From positions 682,001 through 746,000 of the forward strand of contig JAPCYS010000849.1 in assembly GCA_028641055.1 (NCBI GenBank): a stretch of DNA of 64,000 bases, read 5' to 3'. Under the pieces are notes generated by a model. It was not told the origin of the DNA. It worked only from the letters and a program-made list of their open reading frames with translations, and did not search any database. The position numbers were made by a program, and so were the translations under genes. This document shows positions 11,442-21,959 of the stretch, in pieces (within the stretch, counting starts at the first letter, position 1; every line of letters begins with the position of its first letter). This DNA is from Alopecurus myosuroides (Eukaryota; Streptophyta; Magnoliopsida; Poales; Poaceae).

Positions 11442-12930
11442 CCTATATTACTTCTATAAAGGATGAAGGGCTAGCCGGCTTCTCCTTGCTCCCACTGAAT
11501 TCCCTCCGAGCTGCCACGTGACGTTTTTTGGGCTGTCAATTGTTGTGGTCATAGCCGTTGGATGCGGACGAGCAGTCGAAACCTAGATCGGTGAAAATAT
11601 CCCCGCTGCCCCTCTCTCTATTCCCAATCCTAGCCAGAAACTACCTCCTCGTCCTCCTTCCCCAATCGCCTCTCCTCCCGCGAGATGGGGCAGGGGCGGG
11701 TGAAAACCCTAGCCAAGAAAAATATCTCCACCGCCCCCTCACTCGTTCTCTCCTTCGTGTTCCACTCTCCTCCCGCGGGAACATCCCGGAGTAGGGCGAT
11801 GACACGGACGTGCGGCCGTGGTGCCGGGTTGGAGAGAAGCTGCATGAGCTCGTCCTAGAGGAGAGCGGCGGCGGCACGCGAGTGGATCCCGGGTGCCGGC
11901 GCAGGACGCTGCGTTGAGAAGGTCGTCGACCGCAGCGGGCTGCAGATCTTCTGGGGCCAACAACGGGAGTGATTCTCCTCTCCTCTCACGTCGCCACCGG
12001 CGTCCTCCACCGAAGGCGAGGGCCTCCCTACCTTGAAGGAGGAGGCTGGTGGACCACGAGGGCGAGTGGCGGAGGCAGCCTGCCGGGGAGGCTTTCTCCC
12101 CGTCTCCCTCCCGCTTGAGACGCGACGGCTCCGGCGCGGGATGATAGAGAAGGAGAGGGGTGAGCCATGGATTTGGTGGCGGTGATGTTGGATCTCGAGG
12201 TGGGAAGGCCCTCGCCACCGGCTTCCTCTTCATCTCTTCTTCCACGCGCTTCTTTCCATCTCCCTCGTCAGATTCCAGCACCACATTCTGCCTCCGTGCC
12301 TGAGATCCTCATTGTGATTCCTCCCTCCCTTGATTAATTTTGTTCTCTTTCGTTTCTAGGATGCAGGTCCGAGCTCCTCCACCTCCATCGTGCACGGTGG
12401 CTGGCATATGGATACATCGAGGTGAATCGTTGTTGTTGGCTTTGTTTTTTCTTTTGTTTTGTGCTTTACTTGATTTATTAATTGAAGCTTCAATGATTTT
12501 TTTTATTATAGGTTTCATTGGTTCAGAGTTTGTTCCATGAGAAAACAAAGTATGGATGGTAGAATAAGGAACTGGTATTTTTTGTTAGATTTGCACAAGA
12601 ACATGTTCAATTAATTGAGGTTAGCTTTCTATTGATTTTGTTGTTGATTATGCACCAATGTCACACCACTGTTTGAATATGCTTCAAGATTGCTATATAA
12701 TGTGAAGGTTTGCATGTTTTTGTTTTGCATAGGCGCGCAGCGGCTCGCTATGGTGTCTCAGTTGAGAAGCAAAATAAGAAGGTCGACAACAAAATGTGAG
12801 TGTTGTGTATGTGCAGTTCATGCTTCCAGATATTTTATCGTTGATATTTTCATGTAAGTAGATGTCCCATAATAGTTATTTGCTACACTTTTCTAAGGTT
12901 GGTTCATGCTTTTTTTCTAGACAAGCTATA

Positions 12931-13129
12931 GGCCTAGTTCTTTTGCCAACTTAAAAAATAAGTTGTCCCCTCCGCAGCTTCCCCCATAAGCCGCCTGGCT
13001 CATTACTCGAGGATTCTAGTTTAGTTATGATATAACTAGTTTAGGATCCTCAAGTTATAAGCTAGCGGGCTTATGGAAGAAGCTGGGGAGGGGGCGGCTT
13101 ATTTCATAAGCTGGAAAAAGAACTGGGCC
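12931..13129. mobile_element. Tourist/Harbinger-like MITE, 199 bp
   Basis: Terminal inverted repeats GGCCTAGTTCTTTTGCCAAC and, from the right, GGCCCAGTTCTTTTTCCAGC extend inward as a near-complete palindrome (AAGCCG arms). A 3 bp ATA flanks both ends (12928-12930 and 13130-13132). It is non-coding and lies inside the Helitron. Confidence 0.75.
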
Positions 13130-14838
13130 ATATTCAGATGCACCACATCCAGATGAACAGCCTCCAGCCATGCTGAGTTCATTCCCTCCAGCCCTCGTTC
13201 ATCTAGGTGATTCCTTCTACTATTAACATGACCCTATCTTATTTGCCATAAACTGAATGCACCTTATTCTAAAGTACCAATTCATGTAGTAATTTCCTTT
13301 TCCTAATGATTTTGCACTGGAACTCAAATTTTGCAAGACGTTGTTGCTTCCAAAGTTGGATTATAATTTGAAACGTACTCATTTTTTCTGAGGTCATATC
13401 CTGAAGCTACACTTATAGAGACATATTCTCCCGTTCATCTAGATTTACTGCACCTACATCACAAAACTTTGCAACATATGAGGGTAAGTAAATCGTGACC
13501 AGGCCTTCTGAAACACTTCACCAAGGAATAACCAGCTTCTATTTCTTGAAACTAGACATTGGTTAGGACAAAAACAGATCATCATATGTTTCTATTTTAG
13601 CTAATTAAATTTCAATGACAATTTTTCCTTATATGTTAATACAAACATCTACTCAAAAACTGTGGTGACAACTGTGGTGACAGATGTAGTTTCTATCTTA
13701 GGTATATTGTACTACTAATCTTGGTATGTTATTTTGGGAAGAAAATGAGGCGAGAGCTTTGAAATAATTCTTCTTCAAACAACTACTATCTTTCTTGTTT
13801 GATTTTTCATATTGTTTCCCTACTTAACTGCTATTTAGGCAACCTCGGTCAGTAGATATATTTCCAGAACTGAGAATTTTCTATTTGAGGCCTAACTCTG
13901 GTGTTTGTAACACATTTATGTATGGTGACTATTTTTATTTTCTGGCCACATAACTCTTATTTTTTATGCAGGTTCTTGACAAGGATTAACTGAATAGTTT
14001 CCACTCACCACTCCCTATTAAAGGTAACAATGAAAGGCAAGTTCACTGCTATTGTTGTATGCCAAGTTTGTTGTAACTTAATTTTTCTTAGTGGTTTCTA
14101 AATAACACATTTGGTTTTCTTAAATAGGTCTACTTTACTTACCGGTGCTTATATATAAGATGAAGAAAGTAATGTGAAATTGCACATGACATTTTCTCTA
14201 GGAGATAACATCCAGTTATCTCCCCCTTTTGCGATGGATATCCAGTATGTTCTATCTTCTTTTCTTTGTTAAGCAATATCAAGATTGGTTCCGCCTTTGG
14301 ATATTATGTATGTTCCTTACCCTGTACTGTGGTAGTGTGGAGTATATTTTCATATGCTATGTACCATTGGACATGATTATTTATGTTTGAATTCTTCACT
14401 GAGGTATTTAATTTGACTTGCAAAGGAGGACGTGAGCATATCTATGGTAACTCTTTAATGGAATACATGCATTGTCTCTTCTGCAGTTTACATATTGGTT
14501 TTCATTCACTATGGTGTTTTGAATCGATATAAATAGAGGAGCCTTTGTCCATAGTCCTCACCGATGCCAGACCTTGGTAGGATATTGATACCATCTAAGA
14601 TTTCTATATGGTTATGTTCATGTTCGTAGGTAGGCTCACATATCCTTTTTCCTACTATTTCATTTTCGGTTCCTCTTGGCAGTGAGGAGAGGTGATTGTG
14701 GAGCATGAAAGATAAATTTCTCTAGGATTTCTAATTCAAAGACGGTAGCACCACAATTCTCAAGTACTAGCTTATATAATTATCTTACCTAAGACGTCAC
14801 ATATTCCCCTTAAATCATATGAGATATGTCAATTGCAG

Positions 14839-15019
14839 AACTACATCGAAGGTTTAGTCTGAATGCTAGGAGATGTCTCAAAATAGTTCTTATGCTCTAG
14901 AGTATTATGTTACTGGTATTTCAGACCAATTGCTGCATATTCGAGTTCTTGAAGTTATGCATATGCTGGGTCAAGGTGAAGCAGATTGCAACGAATATAT
15001 GAATGTAATTGCTGCTCAG
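14839..15019 (+). pseudogene. Captured exon of AP-1 complex subunit gamma (adaptin)
   Basis: A 181 nt block between a good acceptor (TTGCAG) and donor (CAG|GTGATT) encodes a peptide highly like one exon of plant gamma-adaptin: NSSYALEYYVTGISDQLLHI followed by LGQGEADCNEY, where the family has a DPFLHIR and LGQGDADCSEY pattern. In a working gene this part of the armadillo-like trunk helps form the clathrin adaptor at the trans-Golgi. Here the start of the exon has a TGA at the place of a conserved Arg codon and a 1 bp frameshift (an extra A in the AAAA run near 14880). The following adaptin exon is absent. This fragment was carried by the Helitron and is not expressed as adaptin. Confidence 0.82.
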
Positions 15020-16528
15020 GTGATTACTTAATCTCTTCACTTTCACATGCACCATACTATCATTTGTTCTCCCTGCAAAGCATGATGATTTAGCTTGTAG
15101 GATATTTTTGGAGTTCATCCTTGGAGTGCCTCTGCGATTTCTATTTAATGCTTGAATTGCCTTATGACAGTTCTATTTCTTTTCCTTGCAGGAGGATGGC
15201 GTGCTTTGTTCTTAGTTTGTGTACACAATCAGGGATTCACGTGCAAAGGCTACCAACCCTTGAATAATGTACGACACTATGTTGTAAGGACCACTCCAGC
15301 AGCAGCGCTCCCGTTGTCAGACGCGGCATAAATAGTTTTGACCACATTAATGACTTGATATGGCCGAGACTCCTGGCAGAAAAGTTTCTCGAGTAGGTGA
15401 CCTTTCCTCCAGCTCCCAACCCCTCTCCAGTTCTATTTTTCTGATTCTTTGTACAAATTTGGAGCTTATGAAGTTGAACGAGTCATAGGTCTGCGATGGC
15501 AGCTAGCACCAGTTGCTACTTTTTATACACAAATGCACAAGAAACTACTAAACTTTTGGCCGTATTTCTAGGTTTCCTCTTGGTAGCCTATGTGTTCACA
15601 GAGTTTTAGTCTACAACATTGGCTGCCAAAAGTAATTGGGTACAGTCATTATTTTAGAGAGGACATTTATTAACCTCTATTTTTTCTGAAGTCAGTTTAC
15701 ACATTTCTGATGCAATGCTATAAATTTGTTCTGATGCATTACTTATAATTATGCAAGCCAGGGAGGAGAATGCTCTAGTGTTGCATGCACTGATGGGCAC
15801 TTGAAGGAGAAGCTGGTGACCTGGCTCAGCCCAGCAGCTCTGGCGCTCCACCAGATAACCTGGGATGATCATGCCACCTTGCTGGAGGAGGGTAGTTCGT
15901 TAGAAAGAGCCGGTTCTACTTTCAGAAAATCCTGCACCCGGAGGAAGAGAAACTAATACGGAATGTTGTGTATGTTCTATTTCAAGAAAAATCTGGTAAA
16001 TTTCACTTCGTCGAGGCTTATATTTCTGTTTAGATGATATATTGGATTTGATAATTTCATCAAGGCATTTTTTTGTGAAGGTTATCTATAGAGAGATACA
16101 AAGTTTCTTCTCCTGAAATCTGTGTTGTTTCTATGTTTTAGACCTATAAAGTGTTTCATCTATTAAGTGTTAGAATTCATTATGTCTATGTAATTGCTAA
16201 GCAGCAAGTCTGTGTGTGCCCTCTTTTATGACTTTGGTTAAACCATGTAAGCTAATGCGCACAAACATATGCCGTCACTTTTGCCGTTGTTTCTTATCTA
16301 TAATCGGCCGGTGTGGTGCGGGAAAAAATGTCTGATTTAAAAGACTTCTTCTGAAAACAAATTCTGGCATAATTCCGGTATTTGTGGTTGGACGTGGGCT
16401 GCGTACTTGTTGCGCCCAATTCGCTACCTTTGTACATGGGCCAGGCAATGCGGTCGTTGGAGCCCTACCGTCTTCATCTATTTAAAGCGATGTAGTATTC
16501 TAAATATCTTTAGTTTCAGTATTTAATA

Positions 16529-16619
16529 CTCCATCTGTCCCGTTTAAGTTGTCGCAAACATCAAACTAGAATAGTAAAACTTATATACAACTCACAACAG
16601 CTAAAAGGGACAGAGGTAG
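16529..16619. mobile_element. Stowaway (Tc1/mariner) MITE, 91 bp
   Basis: The termini CTCCATCTGTCCC and, from the right, CTACCTCTGTCCC match the Stowaway consensus. TA dinucleotides flank both ends (16527-16528 and 16620-16621). It is non-coding and lies near the 3' end of the Helitron. Confidence 0.88.
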
Positions 16620-16783
16620 TAGTATATATTGTTATAAGAAACGAGCAAATGTAACGTGTAGATGTTTTTTTTCTAATATTTAGCATGCTTTATAATCCAC
16701 AAGAACATACAAACAACCGAGCTCAACTTACTGGACGGTAATTTTTTTTCTTATGTACTAAAATTATTGCATAAATCCGATAT

Positions 16784-16814
16784 TTGCGCCAAGAGGGCGC
16801 AACCGGCCATCTAG
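16784..16814 (+). other. Helitron 3' terminal hairpin and CTAG
   Basis: TTGCGCC, loop AAGAG, GGCGCAA, then CCGGCCAT and CTAG. This is the transposition terminator of the Helitron; the next base is the host T. Confidence 0.82.
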
Positions 16815-16940
16815 TTACATGAATGATTAACACATGACACAATGAGTACTAGGACCGGTAGATATGCTACGTATATTACATGTGAATAACCACAAAAAAA
16901 ATCAAATCCCATTTGTACATGAGTAGATTAGAATCGTTAC

Positions 16941-17270
16941 CGTCTTCTCCTCAAATCCCTCTACAAGGGTTATGACGAAATAATCAGTAGTCATGCTCTC
17001 ACTACCACACATCCCGAGTTTGTCAAAACAAACTGGACACTGCAAGAAACAAAAAATGAAAACCATCAAATCTTGATCTGATAATCATGATCATGAGGAA
17101 AATTGATGCGTAAGGGTTGGCACGTCTTTGATTGGCGCCATGGTCGAAGACGAGCGTGCGCCGGTAGACTACTGCTTGGTCAAAGTCGTGCGGCAGGGTG
17201 ATTTCTGGCTGGCGGCGGCGAACACGTCTCGAGGGAGCCGTGTGAACGAGGAGGTTTTCTGCCAAGGAGA
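16941..17270 (-). pseudogene. B3-like gene copy 2, upstream exons
   Basis: The exon at 17039-16941 lies between an acceptor (TTTCTTGCAG) and a donor (GTAACG) and encodes CPVCFDKLGMCG and FVITLVEGFEEKT. This matches exon 2 of B3 copy 1 (CEQC, FTIVLPEGFENR). Upstream, 17270-17060 holds a Met-starting, Arg-rich leader exon. The downstream exons of the same gene are at 11135-10180, so the Helitron (11442-16814) split this gene. The exonuclease gene begins about 360 bp to the right on the other strand, a head-to-head layout. Confidence 0.5.
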
Positions 17271-17625
17271 ATAATAACTGCCTTAGGTCAGGCCCAGACT
17301 AGCTAGGTTTCGAGGGGACAATTCGTGGGACGCGATGGCCATAGTGTAAGTAAAGTAAATTAAAATGAGGTTTATTAGTTTAGGCCCACAAACAAGTGAC
17401 TGCTTTGTATAACCTTGCGTGTATTATGTACCCACATGGCACAGGGGTTGCACAATTTTTTCTAGGGATTTCAAACGGAAATCAGTTCGACTCTGCTCCT
17501 TCCAGTATCAATACTCTCCTGTTCTTCTCTGTTTTCCACTCGTATTCTCCACCCTCTTCTTCTTCCAACCGCTCCACTCCACTCTCTTCTTCTTCCAACC
17601 GCTCCCCTCTCTTCTTCTTCCAAGC

Positions 17626-18446
17626 ATGGATGAAGCGAAGTATTTCTGCCACAGGTTGCAGGTCCCCATCCAGGGCGAGGAAACCATCGACGTCACCTAC
17701 ACCAACGACCCCGCCGAGGTACAGCGAGTCGTTGACATGTACCAGCAGTGGATTTATAGCGAAGAAGAAAGGTTCATGGGCCTGGATTTCGAGTACACGT
17801 CCCACAAGTCGGAGATAGAGAAAAAGATCGCCGTTGTTCAGCTTGCCTTCCGCCGCCACGTGCTGGTGTACCATTACTCTAGGTAAAAGATATTTTTCCT
17901 CTTGTTTTCTGCAACTAGTACTCATCTAGATGTTCTTGTGATTTCTATTTTGTTATTCATGGTTGTTGTGATTGGTGCTACTAGTACTTTTCTGAACTCT
18001 TGTTACTTGTGTACTTCAGTAGTGACTGGTGGCAGTCAGCGACGCTGGCTGATCTTTTTCGTTTTGGCGGCGTCAAATTAGCAAGTGTTGACACCACCAA
18101 TGACAAGAGAGTGCTTGCGAGAACCTGGAACTTTTCTATTCCAGATCAAAATTATGAGGATATCCAAGATCTATACTATGATGTGTATAAGATAAAGAAA
18201 GTTGGAATGGCTACCATGGCAGTAAAGCTTATTGATCCGTGGTACAAAGACATGAAGAAGAAGCATTATCAGTGGCACAACTACTGGGACAACAAGGAAA
18301 TAGACATGGAACACATCACCTATGCTGCAATTGATGGGTTCCTCTCGCTCGAGTTGTACCGTGTGCTCAAGCCCATGAGTGACGCCAAGAAGACCGAAGA
18401 GGGAGGCAGATCCTGGAGGGCGAACAGCCACCGCACTTGGTGCTAG
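17626..18446 (+). CDS. DEDDy 3'-5' exonuclease domain protein (Werner/RNase D-like), two exons
   Basis: Exon 1 is 17626-17882 and exon 2 is 18020-18446. The 137 bp intron has GTAAAAG at its start and TTCAG at its end, and the joined frame gives 227 aa. Motif I is GLDFEYTSH (Asp and Glu at about aa 48-50), motif II is VDTTNDKRVL, and motif III is YAAIDGFLSLELY, so the Tyr and Asp of a DEDDy site are in place. Such proteins trim nucleic acid 3' ends; plant members form a large, poorly studied family. The ATG at 17626 begins MDEAKYF just after a CT-rich leader (17540-17625). No stop or frameshift was seen, so this is the best candidate for an intact host gene here. The substrate is unknown. Confidence 0.8.
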
Positions 18447-19121
18447 ATCACTTGCTGCAGTGTACTATGCTACTTTTGGTCCATGTAATTAGAGTTTATG
18501 TTTTAGTGTCGATGAAAATTGTTTGAGTAGTATGTAGTATGTCGCTCTTGAAGTACGTTTTGAGCTATGCAATGTCGGTACTTTTGTTCATATTGTAAGT
18601 GCTATATCTCATTACTAATGCAAATTATGGTACATGAACTCTGGTTTGAACTCAATGACAACTCTCCCTCGCTGGCAGTGTTCGAGTTGGTCCCTCCTCG
18701 AGGCAGAACTAGTCCTGCCACCAGGGTGGTGCGTCGACTAGGGATGTCAAGATGGAGTTTCTTATTCCTAAGAGGCACCAGCATCGGTGGCGACGCGGCT
18801 CTGATCTCTGTTTAGGATAGGGCTTCCCTTGTGTTTGGTTGTTGCGTGTGTGGGGTTGTTCTCGGACTAGCTGGTGTGGAGTGGTGTAAATGACAGTGTT
18901 GCTCGCAACAAACTGTCACGTTCATGTACTCAAACCTCTATCTTCTATAAAAATCAGGTGCGCAATTGCGTACCCTTAAAAAACAACTCTTTAACAATAC
19001 TAATAAGTTCTATAAAACGATAACATAAAAAGGACATAATGTTTGACATAGTGCACCCTGCAATAGTACGGGAAGAAACACAAAGTTTAAACAAAAGAAA
19101 CATTGTCTTCACAAGCACAAC
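18447..19121. other. Exonuclease 3' region and intergenic DNA; no gene seen
   Basis: The first 150-200 bp is likely the 3' untranslated region. The rest, notably 18690-18980, resembles a GC-rich dispersed repeat with an A-rich end. No domain is recognisable. Confidence 0.35.
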
Positions 19122-21800
19122 TTAAAAGATCTTCTGAACAGGGCCAACTTCCATGGGGTCAGGTCTGAGTGGAATGAGGGAATTCATCTTATGGAAGGTG
19201 ACTTGTTCTCCCATCCACTCGTACCTCTTCCCGTGACACCTTAGCACGTCCTGTTTACCCATCTTGATGTAAAGATACGCGGTGTCTCCTTCTTGGTGAG
19301 ACTGGACAATGCGCCAGTTGGTATTACCCAACTTGCTAAGGAGTACACGTGAAACCATGAAAGACGATGGTTTCTGGTTCGGCGTTACCACAGCTTGAAG
19401 AACCTTGTCGGTGTCCAGCCCCTTTTGCTCCTTAAGCTGAAGTATCACCAAATTGGAGACCTGGACTGAGCATGCTGATTTTTCATCAACATTTGGTGAT
19501 CTTGGAGGTGCTTCTTCAACATCTTCATCATCTTCTCCAGAGTCTTCTCCAGAGCCTCCATCCAGAGAATCATAACCCTCTGACATAGCCAGTCCCCTAT
19601 CAAAATCCTCTTCTTCAACTCTCGGCTCCTAAAATGCAATAAGCCAATACGTTAAATGAAACCTGAAGTTCCTCATTCGTTTTTAACTTGGATATAATTT
19701 ATTGCCGAAGAATTGAAATGGATATGAAATGTACAACCTATACTAAACCCAGTATATCATAACCAAATCAGATAATTAGAATCCATGTAAGCATGCACGT
19801 TTAATTAACCTAAAAGCTACTGTGTATAATTATTACAAAATGAGATATGAAATTATAGTTGAAATAATGTGAAGATTATTGCAACCCAAAAAAGTTTGTA
19901 ACACCATAAATAGGGGAATCTAGGATGATAACACACTATACAATTATTTCAAGATGAGATATGAAGTTTCAGTTCTAATTATTACATGATGAGATATAAA
20001 ATGGAATTTGAAAAAATGTAAAGAACACTTGAGGAATAAAAGAATAAAATTAGAAAGCAAAATCGATCTACTCTCTCTATCTTTGAATAGAAAACAACTA
20101 TCAAAAATACAATTTCTATGTATACAAGGCCGCTATCTCTTCCAAAGAGAAGTTGATTTGGATTCTAGCACGTACAATGGTGCTCATTGATGTGAATTTG
20201 CCATGAAACGATAGAGTAAGATGCCCCACATATAAAATATTTAATTAGCACAGAACACAAGAGTTTATTCACATAATTATTTCTGCTATTTAAAAGTTGG
20301 CTTTCTTTTCTTGGTATTTAGGAATTGAGTTAGTGGTCTTGTATAAAATAACGAAGGTAGTATATGTTGTTTATAGCAAGAAAAGAAATCTGGAAAAAAA
20401 ATGCATGTTACATATTCTTTTGAGTATCCCTATCGGCTAGTACTCCATGAATTACCTACATCACTAAATTCTGAAACATCTAGTTTGATCAGTACAAATA
20501 ATCATTAGTACAATTTTTTTTGGGAGAATTGGGCAATAGTTGGGCTGTGTTCCATCAAAGATACATGATATGTACATTGATATGCAATTTAAGTTGTCTA
20601 TGAATTGACATGCAATTGAAGGCATGTATGAAGACCTGTTTATCTGCTACTCCAACAGTTGAATGGACATGAAATGTACAACCTATACTTAGCCCAGTAT
20701 TTCATAACCAAATCAGATAATTAAAATCCATGAAAGGTAATCTAGGTCATCATAATAATATGATCAATTAAATCTTGCGGATCTAATTAACCAAGCTATA
20801 TTCATTGAATTTTATTAAAATAAAGTACACAATGTACAATTATTACAAAATGAGATATGAAATTGCAGTTAAAATAATGTGAAGATCATTGCAACCCAAA
20901 AAAGATTGTAACACCATAAATTGGGGAATCTAGGATGATAACAGACTATACAATATTAAGTTGCAGTTAAAATTATTACATCTAGAGCTATAAAATGACA
21001 TTTGAAAAAATATAAAGAACAATTGAGGAATAATAGAATAAATTTAGAAAGTAAAATCGATCTACTCCCTCTGTCTGTGAATACTAGGCCACTATCAAAA
21101 ATACAATTTCTATCTATACAAGGCCGCTATATCTTCCAAATAAAAATTGATATGCAATTGTAGCCGTCTATGAATTGATATGCAATTGTTTCTATGTACG
21201 AAGACTTGTTTATCGGCTACTTCTTTAGTTCAAGGGATGGTTCTGTTCATACCCAAATTATCAAAGCCCGGATATTACTAAATAATTTGGGTACTAAAAC
21301 TCATCGGCAGGTTAAGATAGAAAGAACAGTAGATTGATGTCCAATTGAAGGGATGCTTTAGTTTAGTTCATACCCAAATCACGAGAACTCGAGGGCAGTT
21401 GAACATAGAAACAATGGTTGATTCGAGCTTGTACTACCGCTAGGAACCCCGAATATCACATACTAACCATAGCAAGTTCACTAAAACTAGATCTAGTTTT
21501 GTAAAAGGGATGTACCTCCGTCGGCGCGGCAGTCGGCGCAAGGGTCTTGTTCCGATCTATCTATGAAGAGACATCACGGACCGCCGCGTCCACCGGCGTG
21601 GCCTCGCCAGAAGTAGCAGTCCCACTGCCAGAGCTGGCCGCGACTGGGCCGACAGCAGAAGAGGGCTCGCCGACGACGTACGCCACCTCCTGATTTGCCT
21701 CGGCGCCGAAGAATTCCCGTGATCTAGGGCAGGGGAACCGTCGAGGGTTTTGCTGTGAAAGTGGAGGGGAGGATGCGTTTTTGGGGAAAATTGGTTGCAA
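19122..21800 (-). pseudogene. Unidentified two-exon gene with an acidic linker; one in-frame stop
   Basis: Exon 1 (21800-21516) encodes a Pro/Ser/Ala-rich start (MQPIFPKNAS) and ends at a GTACAT donor. Exon 2 (19628-19122) follows a TTTTAG acceptor. Both boundaries are phase 0, so the frames join. Exon 2 begins EPRVEEEDFDRG, passes an acidic run (GEDSGEDDEDVEEA), and then a basic/hydrophobic segment (TNWRIVQSHQEGDTAYLYIK) before the stop. A TAG (complement of 21561-21563) interrupts exon 1 fifteen codons before the donor. I do not recognise the family. The 1.9 kb intron carries a duplicated segment. It may be a recent pseudogene, or a different donor may be used. Confidence 0.45.
19718..21225. 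repeat. Diverged direct duplication within an intron
   Basis: A block of about 440-490 bp (19720-20160 and 20660-21147) recurs with shared strings such as ATGAAATGTACAACCTATAC and GCAACCCAAAAAAG. A second block (20577-20650 and 21149-21225, GATATGCAATT and GAAGAC.TGTTTATC) follows each copy. In the first copy the two blocks are separated by about 420 bp of unrelated DNA. Each copy contains a Stowaway-like half terminus (CTACTCCCTCTGTCTGTGAA at 21062). Confidence 0.7.
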
Positions 21801-21959
21801 AGACAGAGGAAGGAAGGAAGTGGATATGCGTCAAAGCGTCTATTTATATAGTTCCCCTTTTGCTCTCCCTATGACGCAAGGTGCACGTGTGAATCTAGGG
21901 TTTGTTTTTGTATAGTTGTTTTTCCATATTTTTTGCAGATAAATGGCGGAAATTGAAGA

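Larger units (their letters stand above)
11442..16814 (+). mobile_element. Helitron, 5.4 kb, non-autonomous, with captured gene pieces
   Basis: The 3' end is diagnostic: a 7 bp stem (TTGCGCC/GGCGCAA, 16784-16802) with a 5 nt loop, 8 nt, then CTAG at 16811-16814. The 5' end at 11442 (CCTATATTACTTCTATAAAG) matches the usual TC-TATATTACT form apart from C for the first T. The flanking bases are A (11441) and T (16815), the A|T site that Helitrons use without duplication. No Rep/helicase is present. Inside are a GC-rich leader-like block (11500-12300), intron-like DNA, an AP-1 gamma exon (14839-15019), further unassigned exon-like pieces (for example 15770-15955), and two MITEs. It lies in an intron of B3 copy 2. 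Confidence 0.78.

Noticed and set aside
11739..12284. 181-codon minus-strand frame in the Helitron
   Set aside because: GC-rich leader-like DNA; the frame has no recognisable domain, and a plus-strand gene leader is just as likely.
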